Assembly: GCA_021234155.1 (NCBI GenBank)
Contig: JAJEKV010000139.1
Span: 1,360,386-1,424,385, forward strand
Reading direction: 5' to 3'
Source: Isoetes taiwanensis
Lineage: Eukaryota > Streptophyta > Lycopodiopsida > Isoetales > Isoetaceae
Length of the DNA: 64,000 nucleotides
The position numbers and the translations under genes were made by a program. The notes beneath the pieces were generated by a model. That model was not told the DNA's origin. It worked only from the letters and a program-made list of their open reading frames with translations, and made no database searches. Shown one piece after another: positions 13,376 through 23,994 of the stretch. Every line of letters starts with the position of its first letter. Position 1 is the stretch's first letter.

Positions 13376-13540
13376 TGTGAATATGCACCCAAACCAAATG
13401 GGGTTTTAAGGGGATTTTAATTTTAATGTGTTGGATGCAATGATTTGTGTTAATTAATGTTAATGGTAGTTATGTGTTAGTTGTTATGTTAAAAAAAAAA
13501 ATCTAGGCCCTTTGGGCCCTAACAAAAGCAAACATATGCA
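13376..13540 (+). repeat. Interspersed repeat 'GTGTGAATATGCACCC', copy 1
   Basis: The unit runs from CCCCGTGTGAATATGCACCC through a GGGGTTTTAAGG block, an AT-rich centre with ATGTTAATGGTAGTT, an A-run, and ends near GGGCCCTAACAAAAGCAAAC. Two further copies lie head to head at 27195-27365 and 27584-27718. No coding capacity. It behaves like a small non-autonomous element; class unknown. Confidence 0.75.
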
Positions 13541-14000
13541 AACTTTAAGGGCCTTGGGAATTGTATAGTGAATGCAAGAAAAAGATTATGTTCCGAGATA
13601 ATCATATAAGCACATTGGATGATGAATATGAGGAATTAGTATGATTAAGCTTTGTATCTAATAAGCAATACCAAAAGATGTGCCTTCCCCATAACTACAA
13701 ATAAAATAGAGCTTTTTCATCCTAAAATAACTAAAAAGCTTCACAAATTCCAAAATATCCTTTCACTTGTTTGAGAATCTTAAAAAATCATGCATTACTT
13801 GATCAATATATAAACAACAAGCTAGTTGCTTCTTTGCTTTTTCATATGAGCTGCCCTTAGGGAATAAAAGGATAGCAACATATCTTGAGTAGAACTATAA
13901 AACCTCTATTTCTCTTTGCAATGCAATATGCAGAGTTGACACAATTGGAGATTCTCACTTCCACTGAGGTGAACATACCCAATCAAAAACATCCAGGATT

Positions 14001-14182
14001 GATAGCATAGTAATAATCATGCAATTTTCTCAAGCAACCTTTTTCTTCTTAGTCTTTGATTTATTGCATCAAATTCACTGCATTGCATACTGATAGCATA
14101 GTAATAATCATGCTATTTTCTCAAGCAACCTTTTTCTTCTTAGTCTTTGATTTATTGCATCAAATTCGCTGCATTGCATACT
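14001..14182. repeat. Tandem duplication, 91-bp unit x2
   Basis: A 91-base unit beginning GATAGCATAGTAATAATCAT is followed immediately by a second copy starting at 14092 that differs at only a few positions. This is a recent tandem duplication. Confidence 0.9.
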
Positions 14183-14316
14183 GAGGGCCGCTCAATACAC
14201 TTGGCTGAAACTTGAATAGAATTCTGTATTAATCCTCGCATTAAATGTATTTCATATCAATCAGCATTGCGAATCTAGCTAGCCTTCAAAATGTGCCAAC
14301 TTGTGTAGAGAGTTCT

Positions 14317-14830
14317 ACTCCCCTTTCCAAAACTAGCTCAATCATCTACCGTCTCATTCTCCATATCAAAAATATAAAAAAATCAAGATCTGACTTCAAA
14401 AAGGAAAACTTAGTTTTACGATTCTCAAATTGTAAATGTAAAATCTTTGCTTTGAAAGGGCATATACTAAATCTGCATGGAAGTCATATTCGAAATAGTT
14501 GCTAACCATTCAAGCATTGCCTAGCTATGCATGCACTACCATAAAATCATAGGGCAACTAAAATGGATGGATGAACCTGCTAGGCACAAATGGAATACAT
14601 AAGTAACTATGAGCATAGATACATGAATAAGCAGTAAATACATGGGCCTTTCCTTTCCAAAACTAGCTCAAACACTCAATCTCCATATCAAAAAATAAAA
14701 ATAAAGATCCAGCTTCGAAAGGGAAATTTAGTTTTTCCATTCTCAAACTGTAATGTAAACGCTGCTTTGGAAGGGCATATACTACACCATGTTGTATTCT
14801 CTTTCACATGGAAGCCATATTTGTAATAAA
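14317..14830. repeat. Direct duplication, about 170 bp, spaced
   Basis: The segment starting CCTTTCCAAAACTAGCTCAA near 14322 recurs near 14650 with indels; both copies go on to a GGGCATATACTA block. The copies are about 330 bases apart. No gene is involved. Confidence 0.75.
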
Positions 14831-15504
14831 TTTGCCATCCCGATTCTGAGATTACTTCTTTACTTTGTGGAACAAAGCAACTGCCTTCTTAATGTGCCCA
14901 TTTTGAAATATAGAAATAGAAATAGAGAAATAGCTTTGCAAAGCAAACAAGAGAACTTACTATCATAATTCTTGCCATAGCCTGTGAGAGAAAGAGAAGG
15001 CATAGCCTATGATGCTAGCTTCAGCTTCAATGATAATTCGATTTGGATCTGCCATGGTAGAATATGCACCACAAAATTAATTTGGATATGCACCACAAGT
15101 CTGCCATCGGAAAGCATGGCCTATGATGCTAGCTTCGGGTTCACTGAGATGTACCAATTAGTACGTCTCATGGAATACGGTGATCAAATCATATAAAAAC
15201 CGTAGGAAAAAAAAGTACAAAAATACAAAAGAAACCCCCTCTTATTATGCTATATATTCTTGATAATTTGTAAACAATTATTTATTGCAAAATCTGTAGT
15301 TTCAATATGCCAACTACAAGGATTGTAATAAGGTAGAAATTGTGGAGTCTTGGGTGTATCCTTTGTTGTATCTAATGCAATATACATGGAAATGAGTTCG
15401 AAGTACATTTTATATGAAAAGATGGGATTTAAATATGTACCTTTCCAAAAAATTTACTTCGCGAAGGGCCATCATTTATGTTAATAATAAATTGTAAAGA
15501 TGTT
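14831..15504. other. Intergenic left of the retroelement fossil
   Basis: It contains two partial copies of a CCTATGATGCTAGCTTC block (near 15005 and 15118) and two of a TTTGGATATGCACCAC-like block. No gene was recognised. Confidence 0.45.
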
Positions 15505-15712
15505 AGATATTGCATGAAAAGCCCTTAATGATACATAAGGTGATACGATTCAAGAAGAGGGCACAATGCTGCATATGTTGCCAAAATAGAACAAAGCAAA
15601 TTACTTTGAATCCTATAGAGGGGCGTGATCGAAAGTTTAATTGTAAAACCAAACCCAAATCGGTGAAGATGTGTCTTCAGAAGATGAAGATATGCAGGTA
15701 CTGAATATGTGT

Positions 15713-15732
15713 TCCTTTTTTTTAAAAAAAAG
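15713..15732. repeat. T8/A8 palindrome inside repeat A
   Basis: A run of T is followed directly by a run of A, bounded by CC and GG, giving a perfect short hairpin. Copy C keeps it (near 29558); copy B has an expanded T-run instead. Its function is unknown. Confidence 0.7.
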
Positions 15733-16552
15733 GAGAGTTTGCACATGAACAAGGAGGCTAAGAAAAGCTTAAAAGTTGTGACAGACACGTCTTTCTCCAT
15801 ACCTACAGACTACTAAGTAGTCTAGTGAAAAGGTAGATTAGATTAAAAGGATCTGAAAATAGTAACAGAAAATACATATTGTTGTTTGCTTATGTATTTA
15901 GAGTATTTGATAAGCACATTTTTTTACTGGCTATTACTAATCTCAAGGGCAAAAAAGAGTACATTGGGTAAAGGGCGTGAAGCCAAGAAAACCCAAGTAC
16001 CCTTTGGCCTGCACCATTACTGGGGTTTCATCGCTAATGTGTGTATTGATTGGTCAGCAGTACATGGTTTTTCTTTTCCCAATGTGTTGTTTTTGCTGTT
16101 ATGAAGTGTTTTTAGCTCAAAGGAATGTGTGGATCGATTTCAAAAGCTCAAAAATCGTACAAGACCTTATGAGGCAGAAAAATCTAAGTTTTGAAGACGG
16201 ATATAACATCTTAAGGATGCAAAAACTGCTTAAAACTTTGTGGTATTTATATTCCAGTTTTTAAGTTGACCATGCTTTAAGAATAGAATAGAAAATACCA
16301 ATCTTTCTACCAAGTATGAAAAGTTATAAGGCTTATATTTTGGGAGCAAGATTGATAGCTGAACCTAAACACAGGGATAAAACTATGGGTTGCTATTGTA
16401 TCTGATACACTTGAGAAATATAAACAGAAATTTTGTCCATATGTAAAAGAATGAATATTTAGGAAATGCATGAGCTGATGATTTTAAAAGGTGAAGGGAA
16501 TATAGACCTTTCAACTAAGAAAAGGACATACAGTAAAGCATGTAATAGAGCA

Positions 16553-16607
16553 TAATAGAATAGAATAGAATAGAATAGAATAGAATAGAATAGAATAGAA
16601 TAGAATA
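16553..16607. repeat. (AATAG)n microsatellite in repeat A
   Basis: About eleven copies of the pentamer lie at a point where copy C (near 30388) has none, so the expansion arose after the copies separated. Confidence 0.95.
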
Positions 16608-17181
16608 AACCATGATTGAGTAACAAATGGTTATTCCCCTCCCCCTCCCCCTCTATATGTAAAAATCTGTTTGGAAGGGAAATATGTAAGGATTCAGTTT
16701 TGACTATTAAATAAAACCATAGAATGTAACCTATTGTTGCAAATATTAGGTGCATGGTGGACATGCAAAAGGAATAATTATAGCAGGAATACAAGTTAGC
16801 AATCATGATAATAAAAAGTTGCAAATGTATGCAGATACACATATCTATTAGAGGACAAAAGTTACAAATTGAAAGGAAACTTATGGAATTAAGGTTCAAA
16901 GATAATTTTATACAAAGTCAGGAGACTTTTGAGACCACAGTAAGATGTAACGTCTATAACTAGCTCAGTTATTGTACGAAATGATAAAACTACTGAAGGA
17001 TTGACTGAAGTAGTATGAATGGCTAATAGGTCTGATGACCAAGTTAGCTAGGTCCGGGTTTTTTTTAGATATTTCATGGCATTGGTCTTATCAGTGCTGC
17101 ATCTTATCTGTTGGTATTATTATGAGCATTATTATTCAAATTACTAAGAAAGTTTGCACTGGAGCATGATTAAAATTGCAG

Positions 17182-18726
17182 GATGATGAAGAAGCCCAAA
17201 TCAATGTCGAGTTTGTGCCACCAGTATGGAATAAGGATCTCGTAGCCATCGGTTATGCTGCAAGCAAGATCATGTGCCCGAGTTATGATGTCCAGACACT
17301 GCTTTGCTGCATCAAAAATCCAAAAGTACACACATTACTCATTGAGAAGGAGCTACTAAGGAAGCCAGACCAACTGTCTGCTATTGGCCATTTAGAGTTC
17401 AGTGAATGGCACACATGTGTGCCAAAACTGAATAAAACAGGAGAGGATTGGGATGAGGCCATATTATTAGCGGAACAAATATACAATGGGCTACCAAGCA
17501 AAGTATACAAATGGACTATGTAGGAAGACAAAGCCAAAACACAATTGTACATTGGGGTCCCTGCTTTGGAAAAAGCCAATAACATAAAAAAGCCAAGCCT
17601 CAGCAGCGCCAACATGGAAAAAGGCAAACTGAGTGCTAAAAAGGATACAGATGAAGATCCGTTTGGGAAAAATCTTCTATCAGAAGAGGACAAAAAAACC
17701 ATGGCTGATAAATCTGGTTGTGGTAGTATGGAAGATGACAAGGAGTTTAAATTTACACTCCACAACAGTCAATTATTTCCCATTATTCCAGAAAGGTTAG
17801 TAGAAGGCCATGCTATGTTTTGTAACCAAGGAATATGGCGCACCAAAATTTTTGGTGCACTAGCACCTATCAGCAGAGAAGCTTGGGTTATGTTAGGACA
17901 TATTACACCTAAACAAGAATAAGGAGCTAGAATGGCTGCTGAAAAAATGGAGAAAATAATATACAAAGAAAGAATTAAACTGAAAATAGACCACAGATTC
18001 TTTGACAAGAAGTGTGACAAGGATGATTGCATCTATGTAAGACAGAAAGGCCATATGGCGTATTCAACTATTCGCAGGGATGCATTTTATCTTAAAAGAG
18101 TTTGGAATAGCCTATGCCCATACTTCAAATGCTTATGTGAACCTAGAATCAAAGGAAACAGTTGCAGGGATAACATGACATGGTTAGATCATGCAATCTG
18201 GTATATGTTCAACAATTTTGATTGTATTTTTCCAGACATGTCAACAGTAGCTCATATGGTATCTATGAGAAAGTTCATGAAGACTACACTCAAAGACAGC
18301 ATAATAGCATACCTATCCTATCTGGAAATCAGAGGTACATTGATTGAAATGACGTTTGTAATGGCTGCTGACCTTTGGGCAGATCTTAAGATTGTGTGCC
18401 CTAGTACAAAGATGGCTATAATTTGTGAAAAAAGTATTAAGCCCATAACATTCATGTTAAATTTGGAAGCAGGCTCCAGCAATAATCAAGGCAGAAAGGC
18501 AAAAATGGCAAAACCTAGAACCAGTACCATGAGTACAGGGAAGGGGTACACTCCACCTCGAATAACAGTAGCACCTGGAAGCTACAGCTCAAGCATGGCC
18601 GAGAACTCGGCAATAGAGCATATGAGTACACCAGGAACTCTGAACAACTCTGTTACGAAGCTGTCTCAGGAACCTAAAGTCAATATGGCAGATGGTGTCA
18701 TACAACAATTGAAATATGACAAATAG
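17182..18726 (+). pseudogene. First coding region of the fossil retroelement, unknown family
   Basis: One reading frame covers about 515 codons with roughly two interruptions. It begins after a good splice-acceptor-like TTGCAG rather than at an ATG; introns are known in Penelope-like elements, so a spliced leader is possible. The encoded protein is rich in Lys, Met and Asp. It has a region with VEFVPPVWNKDLVAIGYAA, an acidic linker, a cysteine-containing middle (KKCDKDDCIYVRQKGH and YFKCLCEPRIKGNSC), and a Ser/Thr-rich basic tail (about residues 420-515) that looks disordered. The paired cysteines might bind metal; that is speculation. I recognise no family. Confidence 0.5.
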
Positions 18727-19123
18727 GTACAAAAAAATGCTTTTCAAGTAATACTGTGAAAGTTTCTGTTGTATATCTTGCAAGTTGCATTGATAGGGCC
18801 CCCTTTTTTTAAAAAAAAAGGCATAACCTATGTTAATAATATGATATGAATCTATCAAAAGATCCTAAATATAGAGGACTATGAATTGTAAATATAGGAA
18901 GGAGGTTCCTTATGACAAAAGCAAGCTAGCATGCCATTGATCCATGCACAGCAGGAAAAAGGATAACATGAAATCCACCTATATGAGCTAAGGAAAGACC
19001 ACGGAAATAGATGGTCAGCCGCATAATAAGAGTGAGTACAGTAGGAACCATACTAATTTATAATGATTTAATTGGCCACAGAAGTCCAAAACTATCCTTA
19101 AAGACTGTCAAGGGAGACTATAC
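18727..19123. other. Spacer between the two coding regions of the fossil
   Basis: AT-rich, with a GGGCCCCC/T-run/A-run stretch near 18797-18821. No gene. It probably belongs to the element. Confidence 0.5.
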
Positions 19124-22083
19124 ATGTCAGAAAGGGAGGAGAAATGTAAAAAGAAAATAGTGCATTGTTTCTTCTTGTCAAAAATATTGGACAAGATCTG
19201 CGTCCCCAAAATAGTGCATAGATACATGAAGATGATTTTAGAGGAAGCTGGAGAGCAAATGATGGAAGAAACCATGTTTGCTTGGAAATACATTGAAAGC
19301 CGTAAAGAATTATGCTATAAACCGTATTATATCTTTGCCCAAGATGATGAACCAGGTTGTCCATTCCTTAATCCTAATCTGAAGAGCTTCATTGACAAGG
19401 AGGTGGGGCATATTAGAACTACCAACATCAATATTATACGAAACAAAGTACTTAGGAACCTTTTTAAGAAGAAGAAGAGATTTTAACGTCACGCCACAAG
19501 GCAGCGTCCTATCGGACATGTTCCTGATAGAATGCTAGTGTGGAAAGACATGAAAGCAGAGCTCAAAAAAATTTGTAATTCCATTTTTGAATTGCACAAA
19601 TACCAGTTTCCACATATTGTGGATGATGAGAAAGAGGAAATTATCTCAGGAGTATTGGAACAGGTGCATCAGGAGATAACTGAGGCATATAAAAAAGAGA
19701 AAAGTACTAAATTTGCTGCCCAAAGCATATAAGGGAAATGGCCTTAAAAAGACTGTCCAGTTCAGATTTTCTAGGGCAGGAAAAGGAAAACCTATGCATG
19801 GATATCCAGAAAGGAATACAAGAATGTATGGTGGATATCAGTTTTGAATCCCAAAATCTACCATATCTTTTAGGGTTATTCAAAGCACACAAGAACGAAT
19901 ACAGGTGGATAACCAATGCACACGGTTCTATATATACAGAAATAGCTGAGGTAATTATGGTTGTTCTAAACTCAGTTTTAGATATATGGCCACAAGTGTC
20001 AAAAGACCTTTGTGCTAGTATGACTACATTCCTGCCCAATATATTAACTCCATATATGATGTGGTCCTAAATTTGCCCAACAGAATAGAGGAAGTATTCG
20101 TTGCAGACATTACCAAATGTTATGAACGCATCCCCCTGTTAGGAGATAATGATATCTGTTCCATTAGTGAAAAAGTGATCAATACTACATGGGGTTTTAT
20201 GAAAAGAAAAAATAAAAGACATGAGCTATGGTTTAAGATAACCATCAATGGAAAGATTATGGTCAAATGGTTCAAGGTAGCACCACAGGGAAAATGCTGG
20301 AAGATGATGAGTCAGCAAAGATTTATTAAAATCAACAACTAGTTATTAACCAACTGTTTTGTAACTCTAGGAAAAGGAGTGTGGCAGCAGATAAGTGGTA
20401 TACCAATGGGCTTTTCTTGTAGCCCTAACTGGTGTAATATATATTTAGCATGATGATTTGAGATGGATTTTATAAAGAATCTTGCAAAACAAGGAAGATT
20501 TCAGGAGATTAAACTATTCAGGCATGTATTTAGATACATGGATGATCTACTAGCCATTAACTGCCCAAATATAAAAAACTTTCTAAATAGGAATTATGGG
20601 ATGGATAAAGAGGAAATACAGATATATGACATGGAGATCCTAGGATTAAGGAGGAGACCAGATACACGGAAGCTACCCCTAATGTGTATTATGCCATCGA
20701 TCCGAGCCCGCGGATCGACATTCTAGAAGGAGCAAGCATTGTTGTCTTGCATGCATGCATGCCTTCTCTGGGAGATCGCTATATTAGGCGGGGTTCTTCA
20801 TCAACGTTTCATCGGCGCTTCCTCTTCTCTCTCAGCAGTACCCTATTCTCTTTTCTTTGAAACCATGCAGGGGAGGGGCTTCTCCTTGCTTGGATTGACC
20901 AGTTTGGCGTTTCTTTCATGCTGTGGCATGTCCTTTCTCGGCCTTGCCTCTTCTTTAGCCATAATCTTTTGATCTTCGTCCTCGATCCCGTTTTGATATG
21001 GAAGTTCTCTTCTATTCGGGAGGTTTTTGTCGTTTTCATGCGAGCTCCTTCTAGAATGCCATCGATCCGAGCCCTCGGATCGACATTCTAGAAGGAGCGA
21101 GCATTGTTGTCTTGCATGCATGCATGCCTTCTCTGGGAGATCGCTATATTAGGCGGGGTTCTTCATCAACGTCTCATCGGCGCTTCCTCTTCTCTCTCAG
21201 CAGTACCCTATTCTCTTTTCTTTGAAACCCACCCTCCTCCCCCTTAATTGTTTAATGTATTTGTCGTCTGGCACGCGTGACCAGCCCCTCTATTTGAAGA
21301 GGTTTTTATTTTGTTGTCGCGTGGCACGCGTGATCAGCCCCTCCACTTTGGGAGGTTTGTTTTGTCATATTTGTTCTTGTGTTGGTGTTGTGCTTGCATA
21401 CAGGTTGGCAAGCATCGGTAACCGACTTCTCATTCGTTGGGTTTTTGGGAGCCCGAATTCTGACCCCTTACGTTTGTCCAAGCCCCTTGCCGGTTGGCGT
21501 ATCACTAGGGTTTTCCTCGAAAACCAAAAAGCGGGTTTTTAATCCCTTGATAAGCTTTCGGCAAATACACAAACAAACATCTATTAACATTGTATTTCAT
21601 GGGGTCCAAGTTGTATAATTGGACGTTCCTTTTATTTTTCTTCATGGGTAGTTCGCATGTGCGCGGCTACCCACTATCGAAAATCTGCTGAGATGAATGA
21701 GAAGCCTATCTATCGGGAGGTTTTTGTCGTTTTCATGCGAGCTCCTTCTAGAATGGTTATCAGGCACACTTCTTGAATATGACTATTCAAGTTTATGATA
21801 AGGTAATGGGAATGTTTCAAACTTTCCGATATGACAAAAGGGATACTTTACCCTTTAAGGTCATGAAATATGTACATGCATGTAGCTGCAGACCATACAT
21901 GCAAGCTAGAAATGTTATCCTTTCGCAGATTATGCCATTCATGTACATCAATTCTAGCCCTATCACTGCTGCACATGATATCCAGGAACTGATGAAAATG
22001 CTCGTCAGCAATGGTTTTGATGAAAAGGGAGTCAAGAAGCAAGTTATCAAATACATCAAAAACGGGGACCTCCAGGATTGAAG
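19124..22083 (+). pseudogene. Penelope-like reverse transcriptase region (fossil)
   Basis: Successive plus-strand pieces hold an N-terminal charged segment, LLGLFKAHKNEYRWITNAHG (the block before the catalytic core), ADITKCYERIP with the first catalytic Asp, WFKVAPQGK, GIPMGFSCSPNWCNIYL, and RYMDDLLAIN with the catalytic Asp pair. After a 1.06 kb insertion come VYDKVM, RYDKRDTLPF and a helical tail ending near 22083. The GIPMG box and the YDKRD block after the catalytic boxes are what link it to Penelope-like and related non-LTR RTs. The region carries several breaks and is inactive. Confidence 0.6.
20694..21755. mobile_element. Tandem MITE-like insertion with 15-bp inverted ends, two units
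   Basis: Two units stand head to tail inside the RT region: 20694-21058 and 21059-21755. Each begins with a 25-base leader starting CCATCGATCCGAGCC, then CATTCTAGAAGGAGC, and ends with GCTCCTTCTAGAATG, the exact reverse complement. The first about 140 bases and the last about 45 (GGAGGTTTTTGTCGTTTTCA) are shared, while the interiors differ in length and content. The leader itself has 7-base inverted arms (CGATCCG/CGGATCG). No transposase is encoded and no clear target duplication was found. It is a non-autonomous DNA element or a fold-back type. Confidence 0.75.
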
Positions 22084-22209
22084 TATGACATTGACACACT
22101 TGTGCAAGTACTGAAAGAACCATAAAAGGTATGGGTTTTATCTGATCAATAACACTATGGTTGAAATACATATGGAAACTGAAAACTAAGAACATAGGGT
22201 TGTAACAGG

Positions 22210-22231
22210 CCCCTACTGTAACAAGTAGGGG
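22210..22231. other. Perfect hairpin 127 bp after the RT region
   Basis: CCCCTACT, a 6-base loop GTAACA, and AGTAGGGG form a perfect 8-bp stem. It lies in the 3' untranslated part of the fossil, upstream of a second hairpin. Confidence 0.75.
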
Positions 22232-22297
22232 TCAATCCACCCCATAGTTACAGTTCCTTTTATAATGTTTAAAAGTAAAATAAAAGGGGTCTTTTAT

Positions 22298-22328
22298 AAT
22301 CCTACGGTAAGAGGTAGGATTTTTTTTA
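22298..22328 (+). terminator. Hairpin followed by a T-run (terminator-like)
   Basis: AATCCTAC and GTAGGATT form a perfect 8-bp stem with an 8-base loop, running straight into eight T residues. The form is that of an intrinsic terminator, but in a plant nucleus it more likely reflects RNA structure at the element's 3' end. The function is not established. Confidence 0.4.
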
Positions 22329-22439
22329 TGAAAGCCTAAAGAATGTGAAAATTCTAAATTGAAGGCTGCATAAGTACTATAAGATTTATTGAAAATGTAA
22401 CACTATGAACCATAAGCAATAAATACCTAAATAGGCTGA

Positions 22440-23994
22440 AAATAGCTAAAGGTATATGGCATAGACCATAGGGAATATGGAGTTAAAAATATAAGGAATA
22501 AAATCCTTAAGGTAACTATGAGATAATATGGAGTGTATGGAAGCGAAGGCGAAGAAAGGTCTTTTATGATAAGTTTATTTCTTCTCGGTGGTGCTTCAAG
22601 AAATTGTGAAGAAGTTGTATAATTGCTTCGGATCTCCAATTGGTCCGATCGTATTAAAATTCCAATATGGAGTGATCATCTAAAAGTGATTGATGCTTCA
22701 GGGACATTTCTTACTTCTGGAAGTACTTTGTAATATTTTGAGTGTATAATATGAAGTAAAACACGTTCTTCAAAAAAAAAAAAAACTATGAGATAAAGGG
22801 ATTTGTAGCATGATTCAATTTGTGGAAAATAATTAAGCATTTGAACATTCAAAAGGTTTTTTTTTCGTGGAAAATAGAAGACAGGAAAATTGGGTATGTC
22901 CAAAGATCCAAAATTTATGGCATGGGGAGAAGCGAGGAAATGGCGGTCGACCACGGATAAAAATCCGGTCGCCTTGTTCCATCAAAAGCTAAGGTTAATT
23001 ACACCGCAATCTTTATGACTTAGCATTTTCCCTGGCAAAACCCCCAATAGCAAATATGGGGTATTTGTCCAGACGTTTACGATAATAGTGTCTCGAGAGG
23101 AAGATAAAAAGCATTTGAGACGGATAGAGAGTCGCCTCCGTGTAGAAACACGGTTAGATTGAAAGCCCTAAATATGGAAAAGAAAGGGCAATAGAGGGAT
23201 AATGATTCAAGAAGAGGGCACAATGATGCATATGTTGCCAAAAGAGGGGTGGATTCAACAAAAGAGTCTTTGGATCCTATAGAGGGGGTGACCCGAAGTT
23301 TGTATCTGAAACCCAAATCGGTGAAGATGTGTCTTGAGAAGATGAAGATATCACAATCTTGAATATGTGTTCCCTTTTTCTTTTTTTTTTTTTTTTTTTA
23401 GAGTCCGCACATGAACAAGGAGGCTAAGAAAAGCTTAAAAGCCGTGGTAGACACGCCTTTCTACCTACTGGAACTACTAAGTAGTCTAGTGAAAAGGTAG
23501 ATTAGATTAAAAGGATCCGAAAATAGTAGTATGAGAAAATACATATTGTTGTTTGTTTATGTATTTAGAGTATTTGACAAGCACATTTTTTTTACTGGCT
23601 ATTACTAATCTCAAGGGCAAAAAAGAGTACATTGGATAAAGGGTGTGAAGCCAAGAAAAACCCAAGTACCTTTTGGCCCTTGCACCATTACCGGGTTTAC
23701 TGCTAATGTGTGTATTGTTGGCTGGGCAATTACATGGTTTTTCTTTTCCCAATGTGCTGTTTTTTACTTTGTCATGAAGTGTTTTTTAGCTCAAAGGAAT
23801 GTGTGGATCGATTTCAAAAGCTCAAAAATCGTACAAGACCTTCTTAGGCAGAAAAATCTAAGTCTTGAAGACGGATATAACATCTTAAGGATGCAAAAAC
23901 TGCTTAAAACTTCGTGGTATTTATATTCCAGTTTTTAAGTTGAGCATGCTTTAAGAAAATACCAATCTTTCTACTAAGTATGAAAAGTTATAAG
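22440..23994 (+). repeat. Long repeat, copy B (right of the fossil coding region)
   Basis: It starts near AATAGCTAAAGGTATATGGC and matches copy C throughout and copy A from about 23205 on. It is interrupted by a 259-bp poly(A) insertion (22526-22784) and stops abruptly at 23994, where GC-rich sequence begins; A and C continue past this point. Confidence 0.85.
22526..22784 (+). mobile_element. Short poly(A) retroposed insertion with target duplication
   Basis: A 259-bp segment ending in 13-14 A residues is flanked by the 11-base direct repeat ACTATGAGATA (22515-22525 and 22785-22795). Copy C of the same repeat (near 28972) has a single TTATGAGATA and no insert, which is the empty site. The insert could be a 5'-truncated LINE, a SINE or an mRNA retrocopy; its last half reads through a short frame but matches no family I know. 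Confidence 0.85.

Larger units (their letters stand above)
15505..17170 (+). repeat. Long repeat, copy A (left of the fossil coding region)
   Basis: From GATTCAAGAAGAGGGCACAA near 15548 onward, this sequence matches copies B (22440-23994) and C (28884-30594), including TGAAGATGTGTCTTC, TAGTCTAGTGAAAAGGTAGA and GCTCAAAAATCGTACAAGAC. Matching to C continues to about 16828; beyond that A is unique. It lacks the upstream third that B and C share, so A is truncated or diverged on its left. Confidence 0.85.
15505..23994 (+). mobile_element. Fossil Penelope-like retroelement with long direct repeats
   Basis: A left repeat (15505-17170), a first coding region of unknown family (17182-18726), a reverse transcriptase region (19124-22083, interrupted by an insertion) and a right repeat (22440-23994) lie in the same orientation. 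The RT has the box order seen in Penelope-like elements: an ADITKCYERIP motif, GIPMGFSCSPNW, then RYMDDLL, then a YDKRD block. No GIY-YIG or apurinic-type endonuclease was seen, so an endonuclease-lacking member is a fair guess. Long direct flanking repeats fit the pseudo-LTR layout known for Penelope-like elements. It is broken (roughly two breaks in the first region, several in the RT, one large insertion) and probably old. A related unnamed RT lineage remains possible. Confidence 0.6.

Noticed and set aside
16466-16495. CTGATGA near 16471 (and in copy C near 30311) as a hammerhead ribozyme core, which Penelope-like elements often carry
   Set aside because: The required stem II and following GAAA are not present in the right arrangement, and no matching cleavage-site stem was found. 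A second CTGATGA at 17033 fails in the same way.
17182-18726. Organelle-type RNA editing as an explanation for in-frame stops in the first coding region
   Set aside because: The sequence context is nuclear repeat DNA; simple decay of an old element is enough.
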